Part shown: positions 34,626 through 45,226 of the stretch, piece after piece
How positions within the stretch are numbered: the stretch's first letter is position 1
Layout: each line of letters starts with the position of its first letter
Assembly: GCA_029531795.1 (NCBI GenBank)
Contig: JAPEIS010000007.1
Span: 62,001-126,000, forward strand
DNA from: Sclerotinia nivalis
Lineage: Eukaryota; Ascomycota; Leotiomycetes; Helotiales; Sclerotiniaceae
Direction: 5' to 3'
Length of the DNA stretch: 64,000 bases
Position numbers and translations under genes: made by a program
The notes under the pieces: model-generated
What the model was told of the DNA's origin: nothing
What the model saw: only the letters and a program-made list of their open reading frames with translations
Databases searched by the model: none

Positions 34626-36796
34626 ATGTTGAAGTTGTTGGCAAAAGGTCGTACTCAGTCTCCGGTGCTCAGAAATAGTTTTACGTCTGCGAGAGTTTCA
34701 AGAGTATGTTTGTATGATCTTTTCTGATCTTTTCGAAAGCTTACAAGATTTCGCAGACTCTAGGTATGGCACCAGCAAATGCGCGGAGCAATAGCTCTCT
34801 TCCAGCAGGTATGAACACATACATTTCTTTTCACACCCCGCTACAAAGGACGTCATGGTTGACAATGTTGCATGGCAGGTTATAAGGAAGACTCATCTAA
34901 AGGTCCCATGCTACGATTTGAGGAATCACTCCCAAAACTTCCACTTCCTACGTTAGAAGAGACAGCTGTTCGATATCTCAAATCAGTACATCCCTTGATT
35001 ACTTCAGCCGAGTTACAAACCACCACAAAAGCTGTTCAAGAATTCATAAAGCCAGGTGGAATTGGTAGCAAACTTCAAGAGAAGTTGATTGCTCGTCGAG
35101 AAGATCCTAAACACAAGAATTGGTTATATGAGTGGTGGAATGACGCAGCATATTTGAGCTACAGAGATCCAGTCGTTCCATATGTCAGCTACTTTTATTC
35201 CCACCGAGATGATAGAAGGCGGCGCGATCCATCAAAGAGAGCTGCTGCCATCAGTACTGCAGTCTTGGAATTCAAGAAACAAGTGGATGGTGGAACTTTG
35301 GAACCTGAATACATGAAGAAACTTCCAATTTCCATGGAAAGTTACCAGTGGATGTTCAACGCCAGTCGAGTTCCCGCGAAGCCAGCAGATCATCCAATTA
35401 AATACCCTGCGGAGGAGAACAAACATATTTTGGTCATTCGCAAGAATCAATTCTTTAAGGTTATGCATGAAGTTGATGGACAACAATTGAATACCTCTGA
35501 GTTGGAACAACAATTCAAGCGCATTTACGACAAGGCCGAAAGTACACCAGCAGTCGGAATTCTTACATCTGAGAACCGCGATATTTGGACAGATGCTCGT
35601 GAAGTTCTTCTCAAGGCAAACCCAACAAACGCAAAAATTCTTAGAGACATCGAATCTGCTTCATTTGTTGTTTGCTTAGATGATGCTGCTCCAGTTACCC
35701 TCGAAGAGCGAGCCCATCAATACTGGCACGGTGATGGCGCAAACCGTTGGTTTGACAAACCCCTCCAATTTATCATCAACAACAATGGTACATCCGGTTT
35801 CATGGGTGAGCACTCTATGATGGACGGAACGCCTACACATCGTTTGAATGACTACGTAAATGAAGTAATCTTCAACAACAAACTCGATTTCTCCAACCCA
35901 TCCGTCCGTTCCAATCTTCCCGAACCAACACCCCTCAAATTCCACATCACAAAAGAGGTCCAATCAGAAATCGAGCGCGCAACAAAAGATTTCACCGAAG
36001 TAATCGCTGCTCACGAACTTCGTGTTCAGGCTTACCAAGGTTACGGTAAAGGACTCATCAAGAAATTCAAATGTTCACCTGATGCTTATGTACAAATGAT
36101 TATCCAACTTGCCTATTTCAAAATGTACGGTAAGAACAGACCTACATACGAAAGTGCCGCAACCCGTCGTTTCCAACAAGGACGTACTGAAACATGTCGT
36201 TCCGTCTCTGACGACTCGGTCGCTTTCTGTAAAGCTATTTCCGATCATACAGTCGAACCATCTAAAGCTATTGCTGCATTCCGCGCAGCTATTAACTCCC
36301 ATGTTGAATATATTACAGCAGCCAGTGATGGAAAGGGTGTAGATCGTCATTTATTCGGATTAAAAAAATTATTGGAACCAGGAGAAGAGGTTCCTGCGAT
36401 TTTCAAAGATCCTACTTATGGTTATAGTAGTAAATGGTTTATTTCGAGTAGTCAGTTGAGCTCGGAATATTTTAATGGATATGGATGGAGTCAGGTGGTT
36501 GATGATGGGTGGGGAATTGCTTATATGATTAATGAGAATAGGTATGTTTTTTTTGCGATGCTCTGGTCATCCCTTTTCCCTTTTCTTTGCCCCTTATTTT
36601 TCTTCGAATTTCCCTTTCTTCATGTATGAAGATGGATTTAAGAGAGAAACAAAACTAACGATGGAATAGCATCCAATTCAACGTCGTATCAAAGGGTCTC
36701 GGTTCAGAAAGAATGAGCTTCTATCTTAATGAGGCAGCGGGAGATATTAGAGATCTTTTGATTCCTACGTTAGAACCAGCTAAAGCTAAGTTGTAG
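34626..36796 (+). CDS. CAT2: Carnitine O-acetyltransferase, dual mitochondrial/peroxisomal
   Basis: Transfers acetyl groups between CoA and carnitine, moving acetyl units from peroxisomes to mitochondria during growth on fatty acids or acetate. Model: 34626-34703, 34757-34808, 34879-36541, 36670-36796; 1920 nt, 639 aa. Choline/carnitine acyltransferase features: LPKLPLPTLEETAVRYL at the start of the fold, WWNDAAYLSYRDPVVPYVSY, YWHGDGANRWFDKPLQF, and the catalytic GEHSMMDGTP with His at about 355. Exon 1 encodes a short basic presequence (MLKLLAKGRTQSPVLRNSF), and the last residues are AKL, a PTS1 peroxisomal signal. A second in-frame ATG in exon 2 (MAPANARSNSSLPAG) would give a form without the presequence. 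The yeast CAT2 gene is known to produce both forms in this way. Last exon: SIQFNVVSKGLGSERMSFYL. Strong match; related to Magnaporthe PTH2. Confidence 0.96.
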
Positions 36797-37637
36797 ATTG
36801 GCTGGGAGCGGGGCTGGGGGAGTTAGCTAGATGAGTGAGATTAGAGGAGAGGGAAGAGCAGAAAGAGTTGAGTAGAAGGAATAGATACGATACGAAGGGG
36901 TCTGGTAATCGCGTGTAGATATAAGATATATTTCAATAGATTCCTAGTCTCTAAATTTAGATAGAAAGGTGAAAAGAGAGATCGAGAAGTTTAGCTATCT
37001 CACTGGCTAGCTATATGAAATGAAAAAAATTATTCCTAGATAAAGTATCCGTTTCTTCGTGCTGCGTCGTTTTCTGTAGAATTTTCTTTGGAATGAAATG
37101 ATTTGTCTATTATTTATTTTTATTAAATGTATATTTAGTTTCTAGATATCAATTGAGATGTAGAATATAAATAGCTGATAGGAAGGTAGGAAGGTAGATT
37201 TATCGGGTGTGTGTTAGGGTTAGAATGAATAAATGAAGAATGGGAAGAGGAGGGAAGGGAAGGGAAGGGAAAGAAGATGATTGATTTGTTAAGAAGTAGA
37301 GTAGAGTAGAGTAGAGTAGAGTAGAGTAGAGTAGAGTAGAGTAGAGTAGAGTAGAGTAGAGACTTTAATGATGGGGAGATGTTATTATAGGAATATATGA
37401 TAATGATTTGAGAGTGTATTTTGCATCTACAATCATCCATTTTATTTATGCATAGGTATACTGATCTTATCTTATTCCATCTAGGCTTTAGGATGTATAA
37501 TACAGAGTCTTTATACATGTCACACATCGGATCATGGACTTTGTTCTCCCATCTGCTCACCTTCTTCACTTCTTCTAAACCCTTCACTATCCGCTTTCAA
37601 TACGTTCCGTGCACTTCTCATCTACATATGTGTCACT
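36797..37637. other. Convergent 3' intergenic region with simple repeats
   Basis: Lies between the 3' ends of CAT2 and the uS4m gene and should hold both 3' UTRs. Contains a GGGAA run (about 37253-37272) and a long GTAGA array (listed separately). A 150-aa minus-strand ORF at 37135-37587 reads through these repeats as Ser-Thr-Leu-Leu-Tyr units and is an artefact. Confidence 0.7.
37296..37360. repeat. (GTAGA)13 pentanucleotide microsatellite
   Basis: Thirteen uninterrupted copies of a 5-bp unit, 65 bp in all, between convergent genes. The purity suggests a length-polymorphic locus. Confidence 0.97.
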
Positions 37638-39074
37638 CTACCTCCTTCTCAAATACCAATTATGCGCCAACTGCAAGACCTCCATCGAAAATGGACTAGG
37701 AACTTCACTCAACCCGGGTCTCGCCACCGGATGTCTAAGATAAACCGCACTACAAATCTTCTGATTAACCTCTAGGTACCTAGGAATAAATGCAAAAGCA
37801 CTCATGTAAGGTCTTGGTTGCCAAGGCGTCATATAAGGTTTCGATTCATCGATTGGGTTTTCCCTCGCGCGTTGAATTGCCAATTTTAATTTTTGTTGGT
37901 AATCAGGTGCTTCTTCTGCATTGATGACTGCTGGAGCTTCTGCAGCTAGTGTTTCTAAATCTTCGGATTTGGCGAGTTTGGTGGTGTAGGAGTTGAGGAT
38001 CGAGGTTAGGTCGGCAACGGATTTGCGTTTTAGTTGTGAGAGGGTGGCACGAATTTCACGCTTGAGTTTGCGTAGGGCGATCTTGCGTTTGCCGGAGGGG
38101 GCATTTTTGCTATCGGTTAGGAGAACATCGGCGTGTTCTTGGAGAGTTCGAAATTCCATGCGGAGTCTGTCCTTTTCGTCCTTTTCTTTGGATTCAGGGG
38201 TTTCTTTAGGAGTTGTGGTTTCTCCTCCTTCCTCTGTTACAGCCGCCGCTGCAGCCTCTTTTTCTTTTTTGGCGGCGGCATTTTTGGTCTTTTGATCGTT
38301 CATTGCGCGGAGGGACCTTCTGAGACCTCGGCCACTTTTGATCTGGTCTGCGGTTTTTGGAGCACCGGTTGCGAAAAGTACTCTATCAATGTCTACTTGA
38401 AACATATCTCCTGGGTTTAGAAGGTATCCTGGATATGGCATCTGATATTGTGTGAGTAAATATTAAAGCCTAGCCTCAAATACAACTGATTCCATACCTT
38501 CTTCCCATTGACCTTAACCTTTCCATGCACCACAAATTGTCTTGCTTGTCTCGTACTACTTGCAAATAACGCTCTGAATATGGCTGTGTCCAATCGTCTT
38601 TCAATAGGTGCGTAAACCATGGACATATAAGGTATTTGATTCTTGTTGAATTGTGCAGCACTCCCGGTACTTTTTGGTCTCTCTAATCCAGATCCTCGTC
38701 CAGCAGCCAATTCTGAACCATCATGCTCAGCTAAATATTTATGATCCATAGGGATGACCGCTTTCGCTCTCGGTCTAAACATTCTAGTCCATTGCCCCTC
38801 TCGAATTTGTTCTCCATGATATGCTCGACTTAACGACTTTGCTTTCCATTTTTGTTGAAAGAAGGTGTTACCCTCCGGCCTGGGCTTGTATCTTGAAAGA
38901 TTGTATAGATTGATTTTATTCCATGTTTGACGGATTTTCTATGAGAACAATTAAGTATTAGCCCATCATGTCCCTTGGATCGTTCGGAGTGCATTGCTGG
39001 GCGGGGAAAGACAGTTTTCAAGCCATAGATTTCTTACATACCACTTTCTTCAACTGATGAAATCTTGACCTCAT
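37638..39074 (-). CDS. NAM9: Mitochondrial small-subunit ribosomal protein uS4m
   Basis: Core rRNA-binding protein of the mitoribosome small subunit. Model (minus): 39074-39042, 38938-38498, 38441-37638; 1278 nt, 425 aa. The short first exon encodes [11 protein letters not shown] and splices to [19 protein letters not shown], the conserved N-terminus. The S4 RNA-binding domain spans [20 protein letters not shown], then [11 protein letters not shown] joined across the intron to [18 protein letters not shown] charged Ala/Lys/Glu insert follows (about residues 195-300), usual in fungal homologues. The conserved end includes [20 protein letters not shown]. It diverges from the La gene, whose start lies about 0.6 kb to the right. 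Confidence 0.93.
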
Positions 39075-39667
39075 GATTAAAGGTATATGAGGTGGTCGTC
39101 GCTCAAGATATAAGCTTCAAGAATGATTCAATAGTGACGATGATGTTCAAATTCACATACATAACACAACAAACCTCAAAATAAAAAACTACGCTAATCT
39201 CACTAGCGTAGGCTTTTAGTTTTCCACCCGCCAAAAAAAAATTGACCATACAATTTTTAGTTTTTGTAGCTTCTCCCACAAAACCAAACCTTAAGCTCTT
39301 CGAACAAAACCAACCCAGGATTTTCTATAATTTCTACAACTACCTACATTTCATAAGTTTTTCTCTACAATCAAATCTTCTATTTCAGATTCAAAGTAAA
39401 TACCATTAACTTGGTTGATATTTTTTCTTAAAAGATCTGCCAGCCTCCTTCAAGGGTCGCGCATCAATTTTTTTTTTATCTGACTCTTCACCCCGCCTTG
39501 TTCGCCTTATCGAGTCACTAAAGAAGGATTTCATCCATTCAGATAATCAAATTCCTTTTTACAGTATGTGTTAATTGATAAGTCATTGTCGCAATCACTT
39601 ATTCGATTTCTTTAGCTACATTTTCATTGAAAAATCTATCAGTCGCACAATCTATCGCAAAACAATC
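39075..39667. promoter_or_regulatory. Divergent intergenic region, uS4m / La protein
   Basis: About 590 bp between divergent starts, so it should contain both promoters and leaders. T- and A-rich tracts are present (for example 39466-39477). An in-frame ATG at 39575 would extend La by 31 residues, but that segment is not La-like and I treat it as leader. Confidence 0.5.
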
Positions 39668-41230
39668 ATGTCCGATATTAAGATGGAAGGCCAAGAGCCA
39701 GTCGCTGCAGCTCCAGCTATTTCCAACGAGCAAGTGAAGATCGAACCCGAAATCGCCGCAGCAGCACCAATTGAGTCGGAAACTTTATCAGCTACCGAGC
39801 CAGAAGTGAAGGAAGAGAAGATGGAGGATGCTGAGATTAAAACTGAAGTCAAGGAAGAGAAGATGGAGGACGCCGAGGTTAAAACCAAAGTCAAGGAAGA
39901 GAAAACCGATTCCGAAATCAAACCAGAAATTAAGGAAGAGAAAGTAGAGGTTACCAATGGTGATGTCAAGAAGGAGGAAAAGGATGAGAAGAAGAAGTTC
40001 AACTACGACGAGCCAAGATTTTACGACAACGGGGTTTTGAAAACAAATGCCAATGAGATCTATGGAAAGAACAATAGCAGATACGATGCTTCAGTCCTCC
40101 CTCCTTCTGAGGATGGAGGATTGATTCGCCGACAGGTATGAAAATTACTTCGATGTCCATAAAACTTTTACTAACTTTTTGTGTGAAGGTCGAGTTTTAC
40201 TTTGGTGATTCTAACTTGCCAACCGATACTTTCTTAATGAAGGAAACTGGAGGCGCAGAGAACAAGCCTGTCTTAATCGCAACTATTCACGCCTTCAAAC
40301 GTATGCAGAGATTCCAGCCATACTCCTTGGTCGTCAATGCGCTCAAGGAGAGCAAATTCCTTATTGTAGAAGGAGAGGAGGGAAAAGAGACTGTTAAGCG
40401 CAAGAAGGCTTTCGACCCATCCGCAAAATCACCAAAACGCGACGCACGATCAGTCTACATCAAGGGGTTCGGAGATGAAGAGCCAAGCTCTCAATTCGAT
40501 ATCGAAGCTTTTGTTGCCCCATACGGTGAGGTCAACTCCGTTCGCCTTCGTCGTACGGAGGAGAAGCTCTTCAAGGGATCCGCTTTTATCGAATTTGGGG
40601 ATGAAGAAACTGCTCAAAAATTTCTCGCTCTTGACCCAAAACCACAATGGAAGGGAAAGCACACCTTGGAAATCAAATCCAAGACTCAATACATAGAAGA
40701 AAAGAACGAAGAAATTCGAAATGGTACTTTAGTTCCAGCCCAGCATAGAGGACGTAACGGGTTCAGAGGCCGTGGCCGTGGTGGTCGTGGAGGTAAAGAT
40801 TTCGTCAAGAGAGAGCGTGATGGAGATCGTGATGGAGACCGTGATCCAAATGACTGGAAGAAGAGACGTGAAAACGACAGAGAGAATGGTTTCCGAGGTG
40901 GTCGTAATCAGCGTGGCGGAAGAGGAAATGGCAGACACAATGATAAGAAGGGTGGTCGCAATGATCGTGGTCCAAGAACCAACGATCGCAACAAGGAGCG
41001 CGATGAGAAGAACGGGTAGGTTATACTCCTTTCCATTTCCATCCTATATAATATACTAACAAATAATCAGTGATGACAAGGAAAAAGAAGTCAAATTGGA
41101 AAAATCTACAGAATCTGCCGTTGAGCCATTAACAAACGATAAGAAGAGAGCAAGAGAAGATGACGGAGGAAACGAGGAACACCAAAATAAGAAGGTTAAT
41201 ACTAAATCTGAAGTTACAGCTGAAGCTTAA
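39668..41230 (+). CDS. LHP1: La protein (RNA 3'-oligoU-binding chaperone)
   Basis: Nuclear RNA-binding protein that protects UUU-OH 3' ends of RNA polymerase III transcripts and aids tRNA maturation. Model: 39668-40135, 40189-41015, 41071-41230; 1455 nt, 484 aa. Residues 1-110 are acidic with a VKEEKMEDAEIKTE-type repeat. The La motif (about 140-230) includes LIRRQ spliced to VEFYFGDSNLPTDTFL, then FKRMQRF. An RRM follows (about 240-320) with SVYIKGFG and KGSAFIEFGDEETAQKFL. Next is an Arg/Gly-rich region (RGRNGFRGRGRGGRGG, then Asp/Arg-rich repeats), unusually long for a yeast-type La and probably for extra RNA contact. Intron 1 has a clear CTAAC branch site. The frame before the first splice reads GLIRRQ. 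The name follows yeast LHP1. Confidence 0.93.
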
Positions 41231-42247
41231 ATAATACTCGGTCCGACATTAATCTCTCCAATCGTTTCGGCATTGTTATAACGAGGGTTCTTTTCTTTAA
41301 GGGCGTTTTGAGAGTTTATTCAATTTATTCTTTTCGGTGGGGAAGGAGGCACTATGGATTTGACTTGTCTTGTGGCCATTGCATACAGGAACACGAGTGG
41401 TGATTTTTTTGAGACCTGTAGAAAATGGGGATTTCATTTATTTCATTTGGAGGGGAAACACAAAATTGTTCATGGTTTAAGGGGGTTTAGCGATCGCGGC
41501 TCAAGGATTGAGTGTTGAGGGTTGAAAAAAGGGGAAGCGGATGAGTGGGTGATTGGGTGGTATAAGGAGAGAGGGTCTGTAAATAGGAAGAGGACGAGGA
41601 AGAGGAAGGGGAAGAGATGAAGGGAGACTTTTAGTGAGGGCGAAGAAATTTTGCTATAGGGCTTGAGAAATTGAGGAAAAATATATTGCACAAATCGCTT
41701 ATTATATTTCGAGTTGTGAAATGGTGAAATGGTGAAATAGTGAGCCAGCGTATATTGTGCATGTGTGGGGAGGGAAAATGGTGGTTGATTTGAATTTCTC
41801 CTATATCGTAAAATGCTATTGCCATACCTAGTAGGCACAAATTATCCAGACTCAATATTAGGAGACAAGAAGTGGATTGTTTGGTTCTTTATTTGATTTC
41901 TTTTCTTTTCTTTCCTTATTTTTATATTCTACAGGTATCAACACATCCATCCATTCCTTTTCGAATCCCTCACTCTAGGGCTAATGGTGGATATTCTGGG
42001 GCTCCTCTATCGAAGTGAACCATCCTTCACATCGGCCTATCCCGCCGCCCTCTCCCAAAAGCCTCGTATATGCAATTTGCATAGTAATACACGACTGATC
42101 AATCCATTGATCATAATTTTCTCATCTCTGTGACTTTTGAAATGGAAAATGTAAAGAATTTCGTGTTTTCTTCCAACGTCGTTCTTTACTCATCTTGTCA
42201 TATCTCTTCACATCTTGTGCACACCCAACATCATAAAATTTGAAGCA
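41231..42247. other. Convergent 3' intergenic region, no gene seen
   Basis: About 1 kb between the La stop and the mL44 stop, holding both 3' UTRs. The 122-aa minus-strand ORF at 41470-41838 is Ser/Pro/Leu low-complexity with no motif and is not called. Confidence 0.5.
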
Positions 42248-43450
42248 CTACGCAACAATTTCCCCCATGTCCACATGTACAGGCTCCCACTTCTTTTCCC
42301 CTTCCTTCCCCCCACTGGTAACCTCCATATCGCTCGGCAACGCCTTCTGTCCCGGACTATAAAGATACCAGGCCTTCAAACCGGCAACACTAGCTCTGAT
42401 CCTCGCCTCATTCAAACTCGCACCCGGTGCCTCCCCTAACTTGTCTCTTCCACTGAATATTCCAACTACGAAGACTGGGCTCCTACTAAGTCGACCTGTT
42501 TCACTTAGGATTCTGGCAACGGGGGTTTCGAAATCTTCTCGTGCGCATAAACGGGCGAGGTCGCGCACCGGTTGTGAAAATTGGAAGAGCTTGGAGATGT
42601 CGAGGTGGCGGGAGAGGATATGTTGTTGAATAAATGTTTTTGCTGCGGCGCGACCAGCGTGGAGATAGACGGCGCCAATGAGCGATTTAACGAAAGAAGC
42701 GTATGCATGGTTCATTGGTTGAGGATCAGTGACTTGATTTGATTTCCTAACTGTGTCTCCGAATTCATCATCATAAACGACTCTACTAGCCATTCCCCTT
42801 CTGAAATATGGTGCTTCTTTTCTTGTGGTTTTGCCGCTTGAAGTGGGAGCTGCATTCGCATCCAAATGTTTATATTGAAGCAATCCCACATCAACTTCAT
42901 CTCCGGGAGCAAAAGCCGGTTGGACACCCCAATCCCGGCCTACAAGATGTAAAGTATCGGGACCACTGTATGCGAATACACTTGCGTAAAGCACAGCCAT
43001 GGGCAAGCGGGGGTAGGTACAAATGAGAAATTCGGAGACGTGGTAATGTAATAAATCGCCTCCAATTCTCGCCATTCCTGCATTGTTAAAAGCAGGATTT
43101 GAGTTTGCGGACGGCGTAACGAGGGTTCGAGCGAGTGTTTGGAGGGGTAATTTGGAGGGGAGAGAAAGACGGGCGTGAAGGGCTGCGACTTTGGGAGAGG
43201 GAGGTGGGAGGGGTTTTCGGGTCATTGGTGGTGGTTCGAGAGGTGGTTCACCATCTTCGTTGATTAATTCTTCTGGTTTTGAGGCAAGTGCAGATGTGGA
43301 CTGCATACGCACACAAGCAGGTATCAAAATTGACGTCGTAGTCCTTGGAAGGAGATTTTGAATATGCCGCCTCGAATAAGTAGAATAAGATCTAGATTTT
43401 GGGAAAAGCAATTGGGCGCTCCATCTTTCCAAATGTAACCTCTTCATCAT
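42248..43450 (-). CDS. MRPL3: Mitochondrial large-subunit ribosomal protein mL44 (RNase III fold)
   Basis: Structural mitoribosome protein derived from an RNase III. Single exon, 400 aa. The N-terminus is an Arg/Ser-rich presequence (MMKRLHLERWSAQLL, SRSYSTYSRRHIQNL). The RNase III-like domain has NPAFNNAGMARIGGDLLHYH and the C-terminal helix YASFVKSLIGAVYLHAGRAA; the usual catalytic acidic residues of RNase III are not preserved, as expected for mL44. A degenerate double-stranded RNA-binding domain follows (PVFVVGIFSGRDKLGEAPG, ARIRASVAGLKAWYLY). It diverges from the 96-aa mitochondrial protein gene, with 283 bp between starts. Confidence 0.9.
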   Translation of the reverse strand: MMKRLHLERWSAQLLFPKSRSYSTYSRRHIQNLLPRTTTSILIPACVRMQSTSALASKPEELINEDGEPPLEPPPMTRKPLPPPSPKVAALHARLSLPSKLPLQTLARTLVTPSANSNPAFNNAGMARIGGDLLHYHVSEFLICTYPRLPMAVLYASVFAYSGPDTLHLVGRDWGVQPAFAPGDEVDVGLLQYKHLDANAAPTSSGKTTRKEAPYFRRGMASRVVYDDEFGDTVRKSNQVTDPQPMNHAYASFVKSLIGAVYLHAGRAAAKTFIQQHILSRHLDISKLFQFSQPVRDLARLCAREDFETPVARILSETGRLSRSPVFVVGIFSGRDKLGEAPGASLNEARIRASVAGLKAWYLYSPGQKALPSDMEVTSGGKEGEKKWEPVHVDMGEIVA

Positions 43451-43733
43451 TTCCTATATTCCCCTTGCCAACGCTTCCAATTCGAGTGTAGGATTCAAAG
43501 TGATCAAGGGATTTGGCGGATGGATTAACTCTGCGAAATTCGTCGAGAAAATCCAGTCCCGTACAACAAATTTCAAAATTTCTCGCCCAAGCTCGTGGGA
43601 CTGCGGTGTTTATTGCGTTAGTCCGTTTATGGTTAGTGTATCTTGATATCTCATGGAAGGAGGAACGACATCTTGACAATTGACCAGAATCAATAACCTC
43701 AAGAAATTCATCGCACATTTCGCAATTGTAAAA
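43451..43733. promoter_or_regulatory. Bidirectional promoter region, mL44 / small mitochondrial protein
   Basis: Only 283 bp separate the two divergent start codons, so both promoters and leaders must share or abut here. The 108-aa minus-strand ORF crossing it (43392-43718) is a shadow. Both products look mitochondrial, which suggests joint control; no named site was recognised. Confidence 0.6.
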
Positions 43734-44305
43734 ATGGTATGTACTTTTTTTGGCTCAGTCCCATTCTCATTTCATCAGAAACTAAACTAACAAAACCTCA
43801 GGGCGGCGGCGGCAAAATTCCGTAAGTTCTCTACACAAATTCTCGAGCTTCAACTGGCAATCCCAAAAAACAATTCTTACAATCATATGCCAGATATCCC
43901 AAACACGTCTGGTCTCCAGCCGGAGGATGGTACTCGCAACCCGGCAATTGGAAGGCGAATACGGCGATCATGATGACGGTCATTGTGGGTATTACAGCTG
44001 GCATGTGGAAATTAAGCGCGGAGAGGGAATATAGAACAAAGTTTCCGGAGGAGGGGAGGTTTTTTCCTAGTCGATAGTGAGTATGGCTTTGTTCTTAGTT
44101 GAGGGATAGGGTTGAAATTGCGAGGAAGGAGGGGGAGTGAAGAGGAGAAAGAAGAGGATGAGAGAATATGAAAGAGGATGAGAGAATATGAAAGAGGAGA
44201 ATAGACTAACGAAATTGTAGCTGGAGTAAACAAATCAAAGAGCACGAAGCAGAGAAGAAGAAGAGCATTACTGATCGTGTGATTGACAAGGTTGCTGGAA
44301 ACTGA
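43734..44305 (+). CDS. Small mitochondrial inner-membrane protein, likely complex I accessory subunit
   Basis: Four-exon gene too fragmented to show as an ORF: 43734-43736, 43802-43821, 43894-44076, 44221-44305; 291 nt, 96 aa. The protein starts MGGGGKIPYPKHVWSPAGGW, continues YSQPGNWKANTAI, has one transmembrane segment (about residues 34-50, IMMTVIVGITAGMW), then a charged tail with EGRFFPSRYWSKQI. I recall this PYPKHVWSPAGGWY pattern from fungal NADH:ubiquinone oxidoreductase accessory subunits, but am not sure which one. The first coding exon is only the ATG. Every splice restores frame, with clear donors (GTATGT, GTAAGT, GTGAGT) and acceptors. Intron 3 (144 bp) carries two copies of a 20-bp unit GAGGATGAGAGAATATGAAA at about 44154-44193. 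Confidence 0.8.
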
Positions 44306-45226
44306 TTGGAGGATGGGAGAGGAATTGTACATATTTTGGGTCATCATAAAATGAATGGGCAACTTCGAGAACACCGACTGCAGTCTCAACATGGTGATGG
44401 AAGCATGATGTTTTCTTTGATATGCAGGGAAATATGGAAGGAATCGCAGTGCGTGCTTAGATCGGGCCGCATGTAGTACTCGTGCTGATATCATGATATT
44501 GCCTTGCCTGTATCAATATTGACCGGCGAAGTGATTATTGCAGCAGTTAGCACTCAAGGCAGTACATATCGAGAGCATTCCACTTGGCACCATATCATTT
44601 CGTTGCACCTCAAGGTTATACAACACAGCCCATAAAAGAACCCTTCAACCAGTCTCTCCTTAGGATTTGAGAGCATGTATCCATGATATTCCCTACTTTT
44701 CTGCTTTTACTAGATCCACACAATCAAAAATTACTTCCTCAGTCCACACAAATTCTGGTCTAGTGATAGTTGATAGGTCACTACTTATCAACAGTACAGG
44801 ATCTTCTTGGGAAAACTAGTACAAACATTCCTCCGCATATAGTATGGTTTGGATCTAATTACTTTCTTTGTATATTTTGCTTGTTCAATTTGATTGTCCT
44901 TGTATTTGACAAAGATAATCATCATGATAGATTTCCTCCGGATGTAGTATGGTTTGGATCTAATTACTTTCCTTGTGTATTTTGCTTGTTCAATTTGATT
45001 GTCCTTATATTTGATAAAGATAATCATCATGATAGATTTCCTCCAGATGTAGCATAGTTTTTAAAGAGGATGATGCAAAGCCCTTTTCCATTATCTAGCT
45101 TCATTTTCTTTATTCTCGATAACCTATTTACATAACTCATTCTTCTGTCAAATCCAGCATCCAAATAATCAATCTCAAAACATCGACTTCTCTCATCTCT
45201 GAATCTTCAAACCTATCGAAGCAACA
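44306..45226. other. Intergenic region with 105-bp tandem duplication
   Basis: About 0.9 kb between the small mitochondrial gene and the APH-like gene. Its second half is the tandem repeat listed separately; the remainder should hold the 3' UTR of the left gene and the promoter of the right one. No gene is called. Confidence 0.5.
44830..45056 (+). repeat. 105-bp tandem repeat, about 2.2 copies
   Basis: Units begin CCTCCG at 44830 and 44935 and CCTCCA at 45040. The two full copies differ at only a few positions, mostly transitions. The period equals 35 codons, and the frame is open through both units (44770-45057, 95 aa), giving a hydrophobic repeat (GSNYFPCVFCLFNLIVLIFD) with DKDNHHDRFPP. 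I have no evidence that it is translated. It ends about 170 bp before the APH-like start codon. Confidence 0.92.

Noticed and set aside
37135..37587. 150-aa minus-strand ORF with Ser-Thr-Leu-Leu-Tyr repeats
   Set aside because: Created by the GTAGA microsatellite, which has a five-base period and reads open by chance.
39575..39667. Upstream ATG extending La by 31 residues
   Set aside because: The added segment is unlike La N-termini; MSDIKMEGQ at 39668 is the natural start.
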